Below, one piece after another: positions 1 to 10,665 of a DNA stretch of 64,000 nt. Below the pieces are notes generated by a model. It was not told the origin of the DNA, searched no databases, and was given only the letters and a program-made list of their open reading frames with translations. The translations under genes were made by a program, and so were the position numbers. Origin of the DNA: Tritrichomonas musculus (taxonomy: Eukaryota; Parabasalia; Tritrichomonadida; Tritrichomonadidae); the NCBI GenBank assembly GCA_039105265.1, contig JAPFFF010000012.1:5394001-5458000 (forward strand), read 5' to 3'. The first letter of the stretch is position 1; every line of letters begins with the position of its first letter.

Positions 1-1043
1 TTTGAAAATTAGATTTATATAATACCCTAATACAAAAAGCTTATGAGTGAAATGGGAAAATTCAATTCAATAAACGGTAGTTATTTTCTCAATCTTTTTT
101 TGACCTCAACGGTTAAGGTCAATATTTTTCAGAATTGTAGGCATAAAAAGCATTTTAAATTAAAAATCTTGTTGTTTAATATAATATAATTTAAAATTTT
201 GATTTTTTTCATTTAAAGTGCAATATCATATAAGTTTATCAGCTCTTTGTTACGATACTTCTAGAAGGATATAATCATCAAACCAATAAAAATACGAGTT
301 TTTAGGTGACCCATTAATATTGACCAAATTTTAAGCTTCAAGAAAACTGCCTTTTTTCAATCCACTAACATTTTATAGAATCTTTAGGAATTTTTTGGTT
401 TCGGAGCCCTTTTGACTGGTTTAGCTCTTGCTCCTGTTGCAGTACAAGTTGGTGATATAGCTTGTATTTTAGGAGCAAGCAAAGATGATGATTCAGATTG
501 AAGAGAAATTAATTAATATAAAAAAATTTATAATTAAAACTATTATTTTGCAGTATACTTCATAAAATTAAACATTATGCAAAACTGAAAATGCTTTAAA
601 CTTGTTAAATGTTACCTTTAATTTACAATTCTTTAAAACTGCTCAGTTCCTTGTAACAGCAATTATTTATATGCACATCTATTTCTAAAGCCAGATCAGA
701 TTTGTTATTAAATGATGGACATTTAATGAATCAAAAAAAGTAAAATTAACAGATTCTAGATAATCTGAATATGAATTTCTTTCATCTGTATCTGACCTTC
801 CTGTAATAAGGAAATTGCATATATTTATTAAAGAAAATAACATAAACATTAACTTGATTTATTTCGATTATTATGCCAGGAGCATATTTTTTAAATAGTT
901 TATTTCAAGTTTAAAATATACATTTTCAAGAATACAAAAGAATCAATGAAAAAAAGAATCTTTTTAATAAGCTTATAGAAATGATCCCAAAATTCTAAAC
1001 AAATTTTTTCAATATTCAATTGTTTTGAATTTTTTAGAAACAA
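1..1043. other. AT-rich intergenic, mostly empty
   Basis: No intact gene is visible. Apart from the short protein-like stretch listed separately, it holds only A/T-rich sequence with short homopolymers. Confidence 0.6.
388..501 (+). pseudogene. Short C-terminal-like coding fragment, family unknown
   Basis: About 37 open codons end in TGA and follow an in-frame stop, with no ATG. The reading contains Phe-Gly-Phe-Gly-Ala, a Val-Gly-Asp-Ile-Ala-Cys-Ile-Leu-Gly stretch and an acidic tail (Lys-Asp-Asp-Asp-Ser-Asp). It is richer in G+C than its surroundings, which is why I think it was once coding. I do not recognise the family. Confidence 0.25.
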
Positions 1044-2477
1044 TTAATTTGTGCTTATTTCCTGTATACTGTTGAGATCAGAAGCATCATCTTTATACAA
1101 CGAATAAGTTTCACCAATTTGTGGTTGAATAACCCAGAAAGATGCAACAGTCGCCAAAAAACCAAAAATGCATGAATAGCCTATTTTTTTACCAGCTGAA
1201 TTATTTGTCAACTTACCGACACCCATGCCGATAGCGAAATTTGATATCTGTTGACCAATCACTCCGAAACAATTCAACAAACCCAAATTATTTCCTAATT
1301 CTTCAGTTTGAATAACAATGGACACAATTGCGTAAGGAATGGCGTAATAAATAACAGTACCCAAACCCAACAAACTTGTCAAAAGGAGGTACACGAATTG
1401 ATTTTTCACGAACAAAAAAAGAAGAAGACTAAAAGCGATCAAAAAGTTACCAATTACCATTGCCCATTTCATTCCAATAACTTCGCAAACTTTGGTATTA
1501 ACGAAACCATAAATAAGTTGAATTACATTGTTCATTACATTACACATCATAGACCAAGAAACACCTTCTTGATATAGATTATTCAATTCTTCACCTGCCG
1601 CTTCTGAGTTGTTTCCTTTCATGATTTCCGAGCCCATGAAATCTGAAAAAGCAACTTGATACTGGTAAGTTGCCACAAAAGCGAGCAAGAAAGCCGGTGC
1701 TGTTGAAATAAAAGGCTTAGGCATTTTTCTAAATGCCAACCATATTTGCTTAAATGGATTGACCTTTGGTGGTTTCACCAATAACGGTTCTTCAACCGCC
1801 GAAATAACGGATATTGTCATTGCTAAAAATGCAATAGAAAGACAGACAATTAGAAGAAATTGTTCTTGCTTAAGACTAGTATATTTATAGACACCAAATC
1901 CTCCTAATAAATTGGCAAAGATGGACGAAACTCCGTTGTACACTTGACAGATATTCGACATTAATGATTGTTGAGTGGGGGGCGTTATATCAGAACAAAG
2001 TACTCGGGCGGGTGATTGAACTATATTGCCGGCTGTAAATACCATCATTATGGCGATTATAAAAACTGCTTTGCGATATGAATCTGGTCTACTTGGTTTG
2101 AGAAATGTGCCGATCTCGTAACAATATGTCATTAATAAAAGTGAAATAACTACTAAGACACTGCCTGTAATAACAAATATTCGTCGTCTGCCATACTTAA
2201 ATGTAAGTCCATCTGATATTACTCCAAGAACAGGACCTAAAACAAAGCCTATAAATGATCCCCAAAGAAGTAAAAGTGTTTTTACAGTGGAACTAATACC
2301 AAGACTCTTGACAAATGGCTCTAAAAGTGCAAATACAATATTCCATACTAAACCTGGAACCAAATTGCACGATGCAATTGCTAATATACGACCCATTGAT
2401 AGTTTTTTGCGTTGGTTAAGAGGAACCCATGCGTTATTTGCTTCTGTTTCAATCAATGGAGCATCCAAAACATTCAT
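1044..2477 (-). CDS. MFS sugar transporter, SLC45/GPH-like
   Basis: A 477-residue polytopic membrane protein, probably a proton- or cation-coupled sugar symporter in the plasma or lysosomal membrane. About twelve hydrophobic helices can be drawn. After helix 2 it has the MFS loop signature Gly-Pro-Val-Leu-Gly-Val-Ile-Ser-Asp followed by Lys-Tyr-Gly-Arg-Arg-Arg, the form typical of SLC45 and plant sucrose carriers (known family trait). I start at the ATG giving Met-Asn-Val-Leu; an in-frame TTG two codons upstream is not a likely eukaryotic start. The N-terminal ~30 residues are hydrophilic and cytosolic, with an acidic Glu-Thr-Glu cluster. The length fits the family. The substrate cannot be assigned from sequence alone. 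The nearest gene, the papain-like protease, is on the same strand about 0.9 kb away and there is no sign of cotranscription. Confidence 0.85.
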   Translation of the reverse strand: MNVLDAPLIETEANNAWVPLNQRKKLSMGRILAIASCNLVPGLVWNIVFALLEPFVKSLGISSTVKTLLLLWGSFIGFVLGPVLGVISDGLTFKYGRRRIFVITGSVLVVISLLLMTYCYEIGTFLKPSRPDSYRKAVFIIAIMMVFTAGNIVQSPARVLCSDITPPTQQSLMSNICQVYNGVSSIFANLLGGFGVYKYTSLKQEQFLLIVCLSIAFLAMTISVISAVEEPLLVKPPKVNPFKQIWLAFRKMPKPFISTAPAFLLAFVATYQYQVAFSDFMGSEIMKGNNSEAAGEELNNLYQEGVSWSMMCNVMNNVIQLIYGFVNTKVCEVIGMKWAMVIGNFLIAFSLLLFLFVKNQFVYLLLTSLLGLGTVIYYAIPYAIVSIVIQTEELGNNLGLLNCFGVIGQQISNFAIGMGVGKLTNNSAGKKIGYSCIFGFLATVASFWVIQPQIGETYSLYKDDASDLNSIQEISTN

Positions 2478-3347
2478 TTTCAATTATCTTATTGTTCTTC
2501 ACAAATTTTTATATTAATCACAATTTTAATGATATATAAAATTTTTTTAAAACTATTTTTTCCTTTTTAAATTAACTTTTTTATTATATTATTTATTATT
2601 TTTATATAATTAAAATATATTTTAATGTTAAAAATTATAAATTTATTGTCATTATTATTTTATTTTTGAGATATTTATATTATTATCAAAATTTAAATCA
2701 CTCTCAATTTTTTTTTTTGGTAATATCCAAATTCTTTTATCTTTATATTTGTTAACCTTCTATAAAAAATATATAATTTAATAATATGGAAATATACTAT
2801 AAATGAATATTAAATATTAAATATGATGTAGATAACATTTTTCGGAAAAATGTTATTTATTCTCAAAGTAATTTTTTTAAAAAATCATATTTTTAATGAT
2901 ATTTAGTATTAATTTAAAAAATTGTTTAAAAGGGTAAAAAAAAGAGTTTCTTCCAAATGAAGTTATTGATGATGGTATTGTCATTTTAGTTATTTTATAA
3001 ATTTAACTAATATTAACTATATATACCAATTAAATTTTGAGCTTCATTGTGATCAAAAAGTTGCCCTACTGATTATTATCAAATTATGCTTATATTATAA
3101 AAAATAGCGAAAATACTAAAATAATGCGTTATAATTGATGCTTTTTTAAAATATAGATACTTTATTTTGGTATATTATGATATTGATTTTAAATAATCAG
3201 AGAAAAAAGAATTTTTTTGATCGATATGAGAAATAGTATTATTAAACAAGCATAAAGCTTAAATATAAGATGTTCATCATTTTCTCAGATATTATTCATT
3301 ATTTTAAACTAATGAAAAATTAAATTTAATTTACTTTTTTTACCCTT
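2478..3347. other. AT-rich intergenic
   Basis: No gene, RNA or clear repeat seen. A weak run of about 17 protein-like codons near 2950-3000 on the plus strand is too short to call. Confidence 0.6.
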
Positions 3348-4298
3348 TTAAACAAAAGGAACTGTAGCTCTCGAGGCAATTCCACAACGGTTATTTTCCC
3401 AAATCATTTTCATATAGCCGCTTTCACCCCATGCAGCACCCCAAGAATTCCTGACAATCCAATACTTTGTGCCGTCCAGTGAGCCAAATCCAACACATCC
3501 AACGGCGTGATTAATATTTCCAGGAGAGCAAGCTCGCTCATCATAAATTCCTGTTGAATATGTCTGGAATGATACATGAGAAGCATCAACAGCAACTGCA
3601 ATAGGTCCATATGTTTCAACCTTTGCAGCTAAATCATTTTCGTCATCTTTGACGACATTGACATATGATGAGACAGATCCAACTTGAGAGTATTTGTTAA
3701 ATTGGCATGATTCTTCAGTAGCTGTATATTTGTAGTCGTCTTCGAGGTTGAAATGGCCATTTTGTTCTGAAATTATATATTTGTATGCTTGAGTCATAAG
3801 CCCACCACTGCATCCAGCGCATCCTGAGTGGCAACAATCAACAAGATTCTGTTCTGAAAAGCTTAAAAGTGTCCCTGTTGAAATAGCATTGGCTGATTCA
3901 GCTGCTTGAACGGCTGAAAATGCCCAGCATGAACCACATAGTCCTTGATCTTTGATTACGTTAACAACGCCTTTATCTCTCCAATCAACTGAGTCTGAGT
4001 TTGTTCTCCTTTGTGTTTTGACTGCAGTAATTTTTTCATTATTCTTTTTATATCCAAGAAGAGATCTGTATTCTGCTGGAGTGTAGGCAGCAAATTTATT
4101 AAGGGCAACAGTAAATTTTTTGTTTGCCGCGTTATGTTCTCTAACAAAACGTGAATTGGCCATGAAAATTCCAAAACGAATTTGATATTCCTCACCTGTG
4201 TAGTATTGATTTACTGAACGCATCCATGAAATAAATGATTTTTCTTCATGGTCAAGATAATAAGCACATGAAATAAATGATACCAAAAAAGCAAACAT
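3348..4298 (-). CDS. Papain-family (C1A) cysteine protease, cathepsin L-like
   Basis: A 316-residue secreted or lysosomal protease precursor. Residues 1-12 are a short hydrophobic signal. Residues 15-75 are an I29-type inhibitor propeptide, and the mature enzyme starts near Ser-Val-Asp-Trp-Arg at 103. Catalytic residues are all present: oxyanion Gln118, Cys124 in Cys-Gly-Ser-Cys-Trp-Ala-Phe-Ser, His264 in Asn-His-Ala-Val-Gly, and Asn284 in Asn-Ser-Trp-Gly. The Gly-Cys-Ser-Gly-Gly motif and the paired cysteines of the left domain are intact. Length and order match trichomonad cathepsin-L-like enzymes, which act in nutrition and host interaction (family knowledge). The ATG is unambiguous. No frame damage; this looks like an active enzyme. 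Confidence 0.95.
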   Translation of the reverse strand: MFAFLVSFISCAYYLDHEEKSFISWMRSVNQYYTGEEYQIRFGIFMANSRFVREHNAANKKFTVALNKFAAYTPAEYRSLLGYKKNNEKITAVKTQRRTNSDSVDWRDKGVVNVIKDQGLCGSCWAFSAVQAAESANAISTGTLLSFSEQNLVDCCHSGCAGCSGGLMTQAYKYIISEQNGHFNLEDDYKYTATEESCQFNKYSQVGSVSSYVNVVKDDENDLAAKVETYGPIAVAVDASHVSFQTYSTGIYDERACSPGNINHAVGCVGFGSLDGTKYWIVRNSWGAAWGESGYMKMIWENNRCGIASRATVPFV

Positions 4299-4604
4299 GA
4301 TTTATTATTTCTTTTTTAAATTTGAATTTGCAAGTTAACCGAAATATTGAAAAAAATACTTTTTTTTGAATTATTTCTAAAAAAAAATTTATATTTGATA
4401 AGTTTATTTTTTAATTTGCTTGAAAAAGTGACAACTCTATTTTCACAAATACCACATAAATATAGTTTAGTAAAAAAATATGAAATCGTCAAAAAAATAC
4501 TTAAAAAGTTGGAAAGCATGTATTCAGTAAGTGAAAGATAGCAATTTCCAATCAAATAAGCAAAGCCGAATCAATTTTTCCATTATTCGGAAAATTTAAT
4601 TTTC

Positions 4605-4754
4605 TCAAGGGATACCAAAAGAGCAGCCCATGCAATCTCGAGCAAATAAACGGTCTCCGCCCGATGAAGTGCTTGGATCTTCGTTAGGGCCAAATACGTT
4701 AAACCAAATAATAAATTTGTTTGGCACTTTTTCGCCCAAAATTCCACTTTATTT
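4605..4754 (-). pseudogene. C-terminal coding remnant, family unknown
   Basis: A minus-strand reading of about 49 codons ends in TGA and starts after an in-frame stop with no Met. It includes Trp-Phe-Asn-Val-Phe-Gly-Pro-Asn-Glu-Asp-Pro-Ser and ends Cys-Met-Gly-Cys-Ser-Phe-Gly-Ile-Pro. It is clearly more G+C-rich than both flanks, as coding DNA is in this window. A plus-strand 58-codon ORF from ATG 4630 overlaps it but reads less like protein. I do not recognise the family. Confidence 0.35.
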
Positions 4755-5486
4755 TGACCAAGAAAATTTGAAAACTTTGAACTATAATTCTTTTATTATC
4801 TTCTAATTCAAAAGGTCTGTTCGAAGTTTTCAAATTGTCTATAACATGCTGTATTTATTTTTTAATTTATCTATTGGAAGTGGTGATCCAGCTTTTTCAA
4901 TTTCAATAAGTCTGTTCGTTTTTTAATTTTTCTTTCATTAAAAAAAGTATTAGCAGTTGTCGCTAAGAATCAATTTTAAGAAAGGAATACTTAATTAACA
5001 AAGGAATAGAAAATTTATTTAAAAAATTCTTCAGTTTTGACATTACTTTAAATATTTCTATCTTTTGATGATTCCAGAATTAAGTACTTTTCTGCTCATT
5101 TTTAAATGTGAATAATGTCTTTCTTAAGTTCTATAAGGTAATATAAAAAATGTTTTTAGTAATTATGTTCCTTTTTTACCGTATTTTGTTTGCAATTTCA
5201 AATATAGAGATTTCATCTTTTCCCCTCTTTTTGAATTAAATTTACTTGTATAATACTATATTATGATTATATAAATCCGCAACGAGTAGCTTTAATATTG
5301 CAAAGATCAAATTAAATATAATGAAAATCAAGCAAGGGAAGTGCACATTTAGATTGTTGTTAATGAATAACGAAGAGTTATTTTTGCAAGAGATGAGCAT
5401 CAATAGAAAGCAGAGTTCTAGAGAAGAGCATTTTACAAAAGAATTTAGTCATAGAAGTGATCACTTTGAAACATTTCTTCATGAAT
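4755..5486. other. AT-rich intergenic
   Basis: No supportable gene. A 79-codon plus-strand ORF begins at 5321 but runs antiparallel into the end of the kinase gene and has no recognisable motif. The stretch between the protease start and 4604 is also empty. Confidence 0.55.
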
Positions 5487-8400
5487 TTATTTTTTTGAAA
5501 ATCCTTCTATTAACTCCACATAAGAGAAAAACTCTTCTTGACAGATTGAATCATCAATGAAATCAGAATTAGTTTTTAGAGCTTGCATGATTTCATCAAA
5601 AGTTGGTCTTTCTTCAGAATTATGAGACCAACATGTTTCAATCAATTCTTGATAACACTTTGGAATTGTTTCACTAAATTTTGGTAAGTCATAATTTGTT
5701 ACAACCGTGTTAATAAAATCATTTTTATTTTTAAGATTATCGAAAGGAATAATACAACTAACAATTTCATATGCAATCATTGAATATGAATATACATTAC
5801 TCTTTTGTGTGTATTCATTTGATTGCAATGTTTCTGGAGCTGAATATACTAATGAATTATCTATTCCAGAAGTTGATTGAAATGATTTGCTCACAGAAAG
5901 ACAACATTGATTAAATATTTCAGTGTCGCCTATTTTTGGATAGTAATTTCTGTCTAAAAAAATATTCTCTGGCCTTAAATCTCGAAAAGTTATGTTTTGG
6001 GAATGCAAATAAGACATTCCAGCTGCAATTCCAAAAAGAACAATTAATTTTTTTGTATTTGTCCAATTTTGTGGTTTTGTTCCTTTTCTTTCATTAGCTA
6101 AAATTTGTCTTAATGATCCATTTTCAACGAACTCACTAATAATTGCAAGCTTTTGTTCATTTTTAAAATTAGTTGGACTGTATCCGATGAATTTTAAAAG
6201 TGATGGATGATCAAGATGTGAAATTAAATCAATTTCTTGAGTTAAGTCAGTATCTTTATCACTGATTTTATAACGAGATATTTTGCATAAATAAACATCA
6301 CCTTTCTCTTTTGATATAATTTTGTAAACTTTTGAGAATAAATCTTTTTGAATCATTTCACCAGGCTTAAATTTTGATAAACTCACAAAATTGTGGTTTA
6401 AAAGTGATTTATTATCAATTTCTTCTCTTATAAGTTTATCATTTTCGTTATTAATTTGCAAAGGCTCTGATCTAACTTGATATTTGATTAATTTAATATA
6501 ATCATGAAATTCTTTTTTATCAACTTTTTCTGTGATGAAACCTGGATCAGATTCAAGCATAGAAATAATTTTTCCAAATCCAGGCCTCTTTAACGGATCT
6601 TGTGACCAGCATTCCTGAATAAGATTCTTATAACAAAGAGGAATTTCATGATCAAATTCAGGTCGGCCACCGTTCCTGACAAATTTAATAAGTTGGGATG
6701 GAAAAGCATGATGCTGAAATTGAGGATAAAGAATATCACCTGTAATAAGCTCATAAACAATTAAAGCAAATGAATAAACATCACAAGCTTGAGTATATTC
6801 ATTTTTTAGTAATATTTCAGGAGCCGCATAAGCAAATGTTCCTTTAAATCCAGAATTTATCAGCTGAGCATACTGACAATATTTTGATATACCAAAATCA
6901 GCTAATTTTGGATATAAATTTTCATCAAGAAGAACATTATTTGGCTTTAAATCACGATGAATGATATTATACCTGTGAAGATATTTCATGGCTGATGCAA
7001 TTCCATATATATTAATCAGTTTCTTTGTATCATTCCATTTTGGATGACTGTTTCCTTTCCTTTCTAATTCGATAATGCTATCTAATGATCCATTTGGGGC
7101 CAAATCAATAATAATTGTTGGCTTTAATTTCCCTTTGAAATTCTTTGGACTAAATCCATGATGTTTTAAAATTGATATATAGTTTATTTTTGAGAATATA
7201 CTAACTTCACGTTCTAGGTCAATGATTTGCTCATATTTAAAATAATCTAAATCATATTTCGATATTTTGGCTGCATATATTTGGTTGGTAATTTTATTTT
7301 TAACTTTATAAACATTATAAAAACCTCCTTCTCCGATTTTTGAAAGTTTTTCAAAATTGGATACATCATAATATTCATATAGAATTAAATATTTTAAAGA
7401 TTTTTCATTATCATATTCAAATAAAAATCCGTGCTTGTCAGGAAATGAATCTAATATTTCTATTTTTTTCTTAATACGTTCTTGATACCCAAATGATGAT
7501 TGATTTTCATTAACATATTGAATGAACTTTTTATACATATCAACATTTACATCCTTTGAAATAAATCTTTCGTCTGTTTTCAAAAGATTTACAATTTCCT
7601 GAAATGTTGGTCTTTTGTTTGGATCAGAATCCCAGCATTGTTTAATTAGATCTGAAAAGCATTTTGGAACAGCTTTAGGAATTATGGGTCTTTTACCTTT
7701 TGAAACAGCAATCTTTATAGCATTATCATTCTTATAACCAGGATAAGGGCACATGCTTGTTATAATTCCATATAAAATGATTGAAAATGAAAATACATCA
7801 GATGATTTGTACAATTTGCAATGTTTAATAGTTTCTGGAGCCATGTAAGCAGCAGTAATGATACCTTTTGGATTAAATATTGTATAGCTAGTAGAATATT
7901 TAGCTAATCCAAAATCTATGATTTTTGGGAAAAAATACTTATCAAAAAGAATGTTTTTTGGATTTAAATCGGAATGAATAATATTATTTGAATGCAGATA
8001 TTCCATTCCTGAAGCAATTCCATATATTATGATCAATTTCCTTGTATCATCCCAACAAGGAACTTTTTCTTCTTTACATAAAAGATCTAAAATACTTTGG
8101 AGTGTTAAAACTGAAGCAATTTCTGTCATAATGACTGGATAAGGATTTGAATCAAAGTCTTTAAGGCTGAAACCTATAAATTTTATAATTGATGGATGAT
8201 TTAATTGTGCTAAAATATCTAATTCTTGAGAATTAAAGTTAGATTTTCCATCAGATTTGGTAATTTTAGCTGCATATTTCTCTTTTGTTTTTTTATGCAT
8301 AACTTCACATAATATGGAATAATTAGTATTATTAATAAATCTTCCTTTGTCAAAGATTCTGGGATCAAAAATATTAAGATTAAATATTAAATTCCTTTTT

Positions 8401-10304
8401 GAGCTATAAATATCGCCTAAAAAAAATTGATTGACATTATCGCCTATTTCTGATGGTATATCGATTTGATTTTTTCTTTCTGAAGTATCAAATGTGATTT
8501 TGCAGTTATCTATAAAATTAACATATGTTTGAAAATCTTTTGCATTGATTGACTGTGTAATAAAGTCGGTATTTGTTTTTAAAATATTTTGGATTTCATC
8601 AAAAGAAGGTCTGTGATTTGGATCTCTTGACCAACATTTTTCCATTAGGTTCCAATAGCATGTTGGAATTTGAACAAAGCTATTAAATTGAGGATTCTCA
8701 AAAGCTTGAAGAGGTTTTTTATTAGTCATTATTTCATAAACAATAAGTGAAAAAGCGTATACATCGCTTGATTTGCTATATTCCTGTTTTAAAAAAACTT
8801 CAGGAGCAAGATATGCTGGAGTCCCACATAAATATCGATTTTTTAATGGAAGTTTTTGTGAAAAATGGAATCCAGTAATTTTTGGTAACAATATATCATC
8901 TACAAAAATGTTTTTAGGTGTTAAATCTCGATGAATAATATTGTTTGAATGCAAATACGACATTGCAGAGGCGATTCCATAAATAATTATTAATTTTTGT
9001 GTGTCATCAAGATATTGAATATAATCTTTGTTATCCAAAATGAATCTCAAAGATCTATACGATAAATGTTCAGTAATTAAGATTGGATGTGAATCATCCT
9101 GGCAGTATCCATAAAATTTATTAATTGACGGATGATTCAATCTTGAAGTAATATCGATTTCTTGAATTAGGTCTTCCATTTCACATTTTGTGAAATTGAA
9201 ATTTTGTTTTGTATATTTCTTGGCTAAATACTTGGTTCCATTTTCCTTATTAAATACCTCAAACAAGGTATAATCATCTGTTTCTTCAATTTTAGTCAAT
9301 ATTTCAAAATTTGTAAAATTAAGAGAATTCCAGTTAGGTAATTGCTCTATTGGTTGGATATAATCAATTTCAGATTCCTTCATTGATTTAATAATTTTAT
9401 TAAATTGATTAAATGGAATTGAATCTTGTAATGTTGTCGTCATATTATAGGCAAGCATTTTCGTATTCATGTTAGGGAATTCTGGCTTCAAATAATCAAC
9501 AATTTGGTCGAAAGTAGGTCTTTCATTAGGAGGTAGGTTAACAATTTTTTCAATCAATGTCCTAAATAAAGCTGGATGTACAAATTTAAAAATTATATTA
9601 TTTTTAATATAACGTCTTTTTGAATTTAAAAACGTTATTGGTGAAAGAGTCTCTTCAATAATAAAGGAAAATGAATAAACATCACTTGCTTTGCTGTATG
9701 TTTTAGATTCAAAAATTTCAGGTGCAAAATATTCAGGGTTTCCATTCAATTGATAAAAACGATTGAACGAAACAGAAGGTTTATCTAAAATAAAAGAATA
9801 ATCAAAACCTGTTAATTTGAGTTGCTCGAAATCATCTGATAAAAAAATATTTTCTGAACACAAATTTCCGTGAATTATGTCATTTGAATGTAAATATGCC
9901 ATTGCTAGAGCAATTTTATAGATTATTCGAAATTTTGGACAATCTTTTGATTGGGATTCAATATTGTATTTTGATTTTTTATTTAAATGCGCCAATGAAT
10001 TTCTTTTGATATATTCTGTAATAATAACTGGATATGGGTTGCCATTAAAATCAATTGGACTATATCCAACAAAATTTAATATTAGTGGATGATTAATTTT
10101 TGAGATTACCTTTAAGTGATTTGTTAGTAATATTAATTTATTCCTGGAGAATTCATTAATTTTTTGTTTTGAAACCTGGGCTGTATAATGAATTTTGGTT
10201 TGATTATGTATTACTTCAAAGAAATCATAGTCAGCATTCTGACTCAATTTATTAAGGACTGCATAATTCAGAATATCAAATTGCTCATCTGGTAGGTGTT
10301 GCAT
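5487..10304 (-). CDS. Five-domain tandem protein kinase / pseudokinase
   Basis: A 1605-residue protein with five TKL-like kinase domains in a row and no transmembrane segment. By residue: domain 1 ~25-275 (catalytic loop His-Gly-Asn 145-147, Thr-Gly-Phe for DFG at 165-167); domain 2 ~332-575 (HRD 458-460 kept, Thr-Gly-Phe at 477-479); domain 3 ~660-910 (His-Ser-Asp 777-779, DFG 797-799); domain 4 ~983-1250 (glycine loop 991-995, Ala-Ala-Lys 1011-1013, HRD 1116-1118, DFG 1136-1138, APE 1161-1163); domain 5 ~1311-1580 (Phe-Arg-Asp 1440-1442, Gly-Asp-Thr 1459-1461). Only domain 4 has every catalytic element, so the protein looks like one working kinase with four pseudokinase or weak domains (inference). 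Domains share a C-lobe motif Cys-Trp-x-x-Asp-Pro-x-x-Arg-Pro and a linker of about 60 residues, which points to internal duplication. No stop or frameshift across 4.8 kb suggests selection. Confidence 0.92.
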   Translation of the reverse strand: MQHLPDEQFDILNYAVLNKLSQNADYDFFEVIHNQTKIHYTAQVSKQKINEFSRNKLILLTNHLKVISKINHPLILNFVGYSPIDFNGNPYPVIITEYIKRNSLAHLNKKSKYNIESQSKDCPKFRIIYKIALAMAYLHSNDIIHGNLCSENIFLSDDFEQLKLTGFDYSFILDKPSVSFNRFYQLNGNPEYFAPEIFESKTYSKASDVYSFSFIIEETLSPITFLNSKRRYIKNNIIFKFVHPALFRTLIEKIVNLPPNERPTFDQIVDYLKPEFPNMNTKMLAYNMTTTLQDSIPFNQFNKIIKSMKESEIDYIQPIEQLPNWNSLNFTNFEILTKIEETDDYTLFEVFNKENGTKYLAKKYTKQNFNFTKCEMEDLIQEIDITSRLNHPSINKFYGYCQDDSHPILITEHLSYRSLRFILDNKDYIQYLDDTQKLIIIYGIASAMSYLHSNNIIHRDLTPKNIFVDDILLPKITGFHFSQKLPLKNRYLCGTPAYLAPEVFLKQEYSKSSDVYAFSLIVYEIMTNKKPLQAFENPQFNSFVQIPTCYWNLMEKCWSRDPNHRPSFDEIQNILKTNTDFITQSINAKDFQTYVNFIDNCKITFDTSERKNQIDIPSEIGDNVNQFFLGDIYSSKRNLIFNLNIFDPRIFDKGRFINNTNYSILCEVMHKKTKEKYAAKITKSDGKSNFNSQELDILAQLNHPSIIKFIGFSLKDFDSNPYPVIMTEIASVLTLQSILDLLCKEEKVPCWDDTRKLIIIYGIASGMEYLHSNNIIHSDLNPKNILFDKYFFPKIIDFGLAKYSTSYTIFNPKGIITAAYMAPETIKHCKLYKSSDVFSFSIILYGIITSMCPYPGYKNDNAIKIAVSKGKRPIIPKAVPKCFSDLIKQCWDSDPNKRPTFQEIVNLLKTDERFISKDVNVDMYKKFIQYVNENQSSFGYQERIKKKIEILDSFPDKHGFLFEYDNEKSLKYLILYEYYDVSNFEKLSKIGEGGFYNVYKVKNKITNQIYAAKISKYDLDYFKYEQIIDLEREVSIFSKINYISILKHHGFSPKNFKGKLKPTIIIDLAPNGSLDSIIELERKGNSHPKWNDTKKLINIYGIASAMKYLHRYNIIHRDLKPNNVLLDENLYPKLADFGISKYCQYAQLINSGFKGTFAYAAPEILLKNEYTQACDVYSFALIVYELITGDILYPQFQHHAFPSQLIKFVRNGGRPEFDHEIPLCYKNLIQECWSQDPLKRPGFGKIISMLESDPGFITEKVDKKEFHDYIKLIKYQVRSEPLQINNENDKLIREEIDNKSLLNHNFVSLSKFKPGEMIQKDLFSKVYKIISKEKGDVYLCKISRYKISDKDTDLTQEIDLISHLDHPSLLKFIGYSPTNFKNEQKLAIISEFVENGSLRQILANERKGTKPQNWTNTKKLIVLFGIAAGMSYLHSQNITFRDLRPENIFLDRNYYPKIGDTEIFNQCCLSVSKSFQSTSGIDNSLVYSAPETLQSNEYTQKSNVYSYSMIAYEIVSCIIPFDNLKNKNDFINTVVTNYDLPKFSETIPKCYQELIETCWSHNSEERPTFDEIMQALKTNSDFIDDSICQEEFFSYVELIEGFSKK

Positions 10305-10665
10305 AAGTCTTTCTTACCCAATTCAAACCTTTATTTGGTCATTTATTGTGGATTCAATGAGATCATTCAAATTTAATTCTGAATTTATTTGTTTTGTTTA
10401 ATAAAAACAAAAATAAATATATATTGATGTGCTGCTTATACTTTAAAATTAAAATTAATAAATTTATTTAATATTAATATTAACTTATAAATAAATATCA
10501 TTTTATTCATAAAATCTGAAACTTTTAATTTCAATCTGATATAAAAAAATTAGTAGAAGGTTTATGATTTTAAAAAACTTTTATTATCTTGATAGGACAG
10601 TTTTCTTTATAGAGGCATTTCTGTAAATCATTATTATAATTATATTGTTTCTTTTTATGATTATT
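10305..10665. other. AT-rich intergenic
   Basis: Nothing supportable seen between the kinase start and the LRR fragment. Confidence 0.6.

Noticed and set aside
5321-5560. 79-codon plus-strand ORF
   Set aside because: It runs antisense into the end of the five-domain kinase and has no motif or start context.
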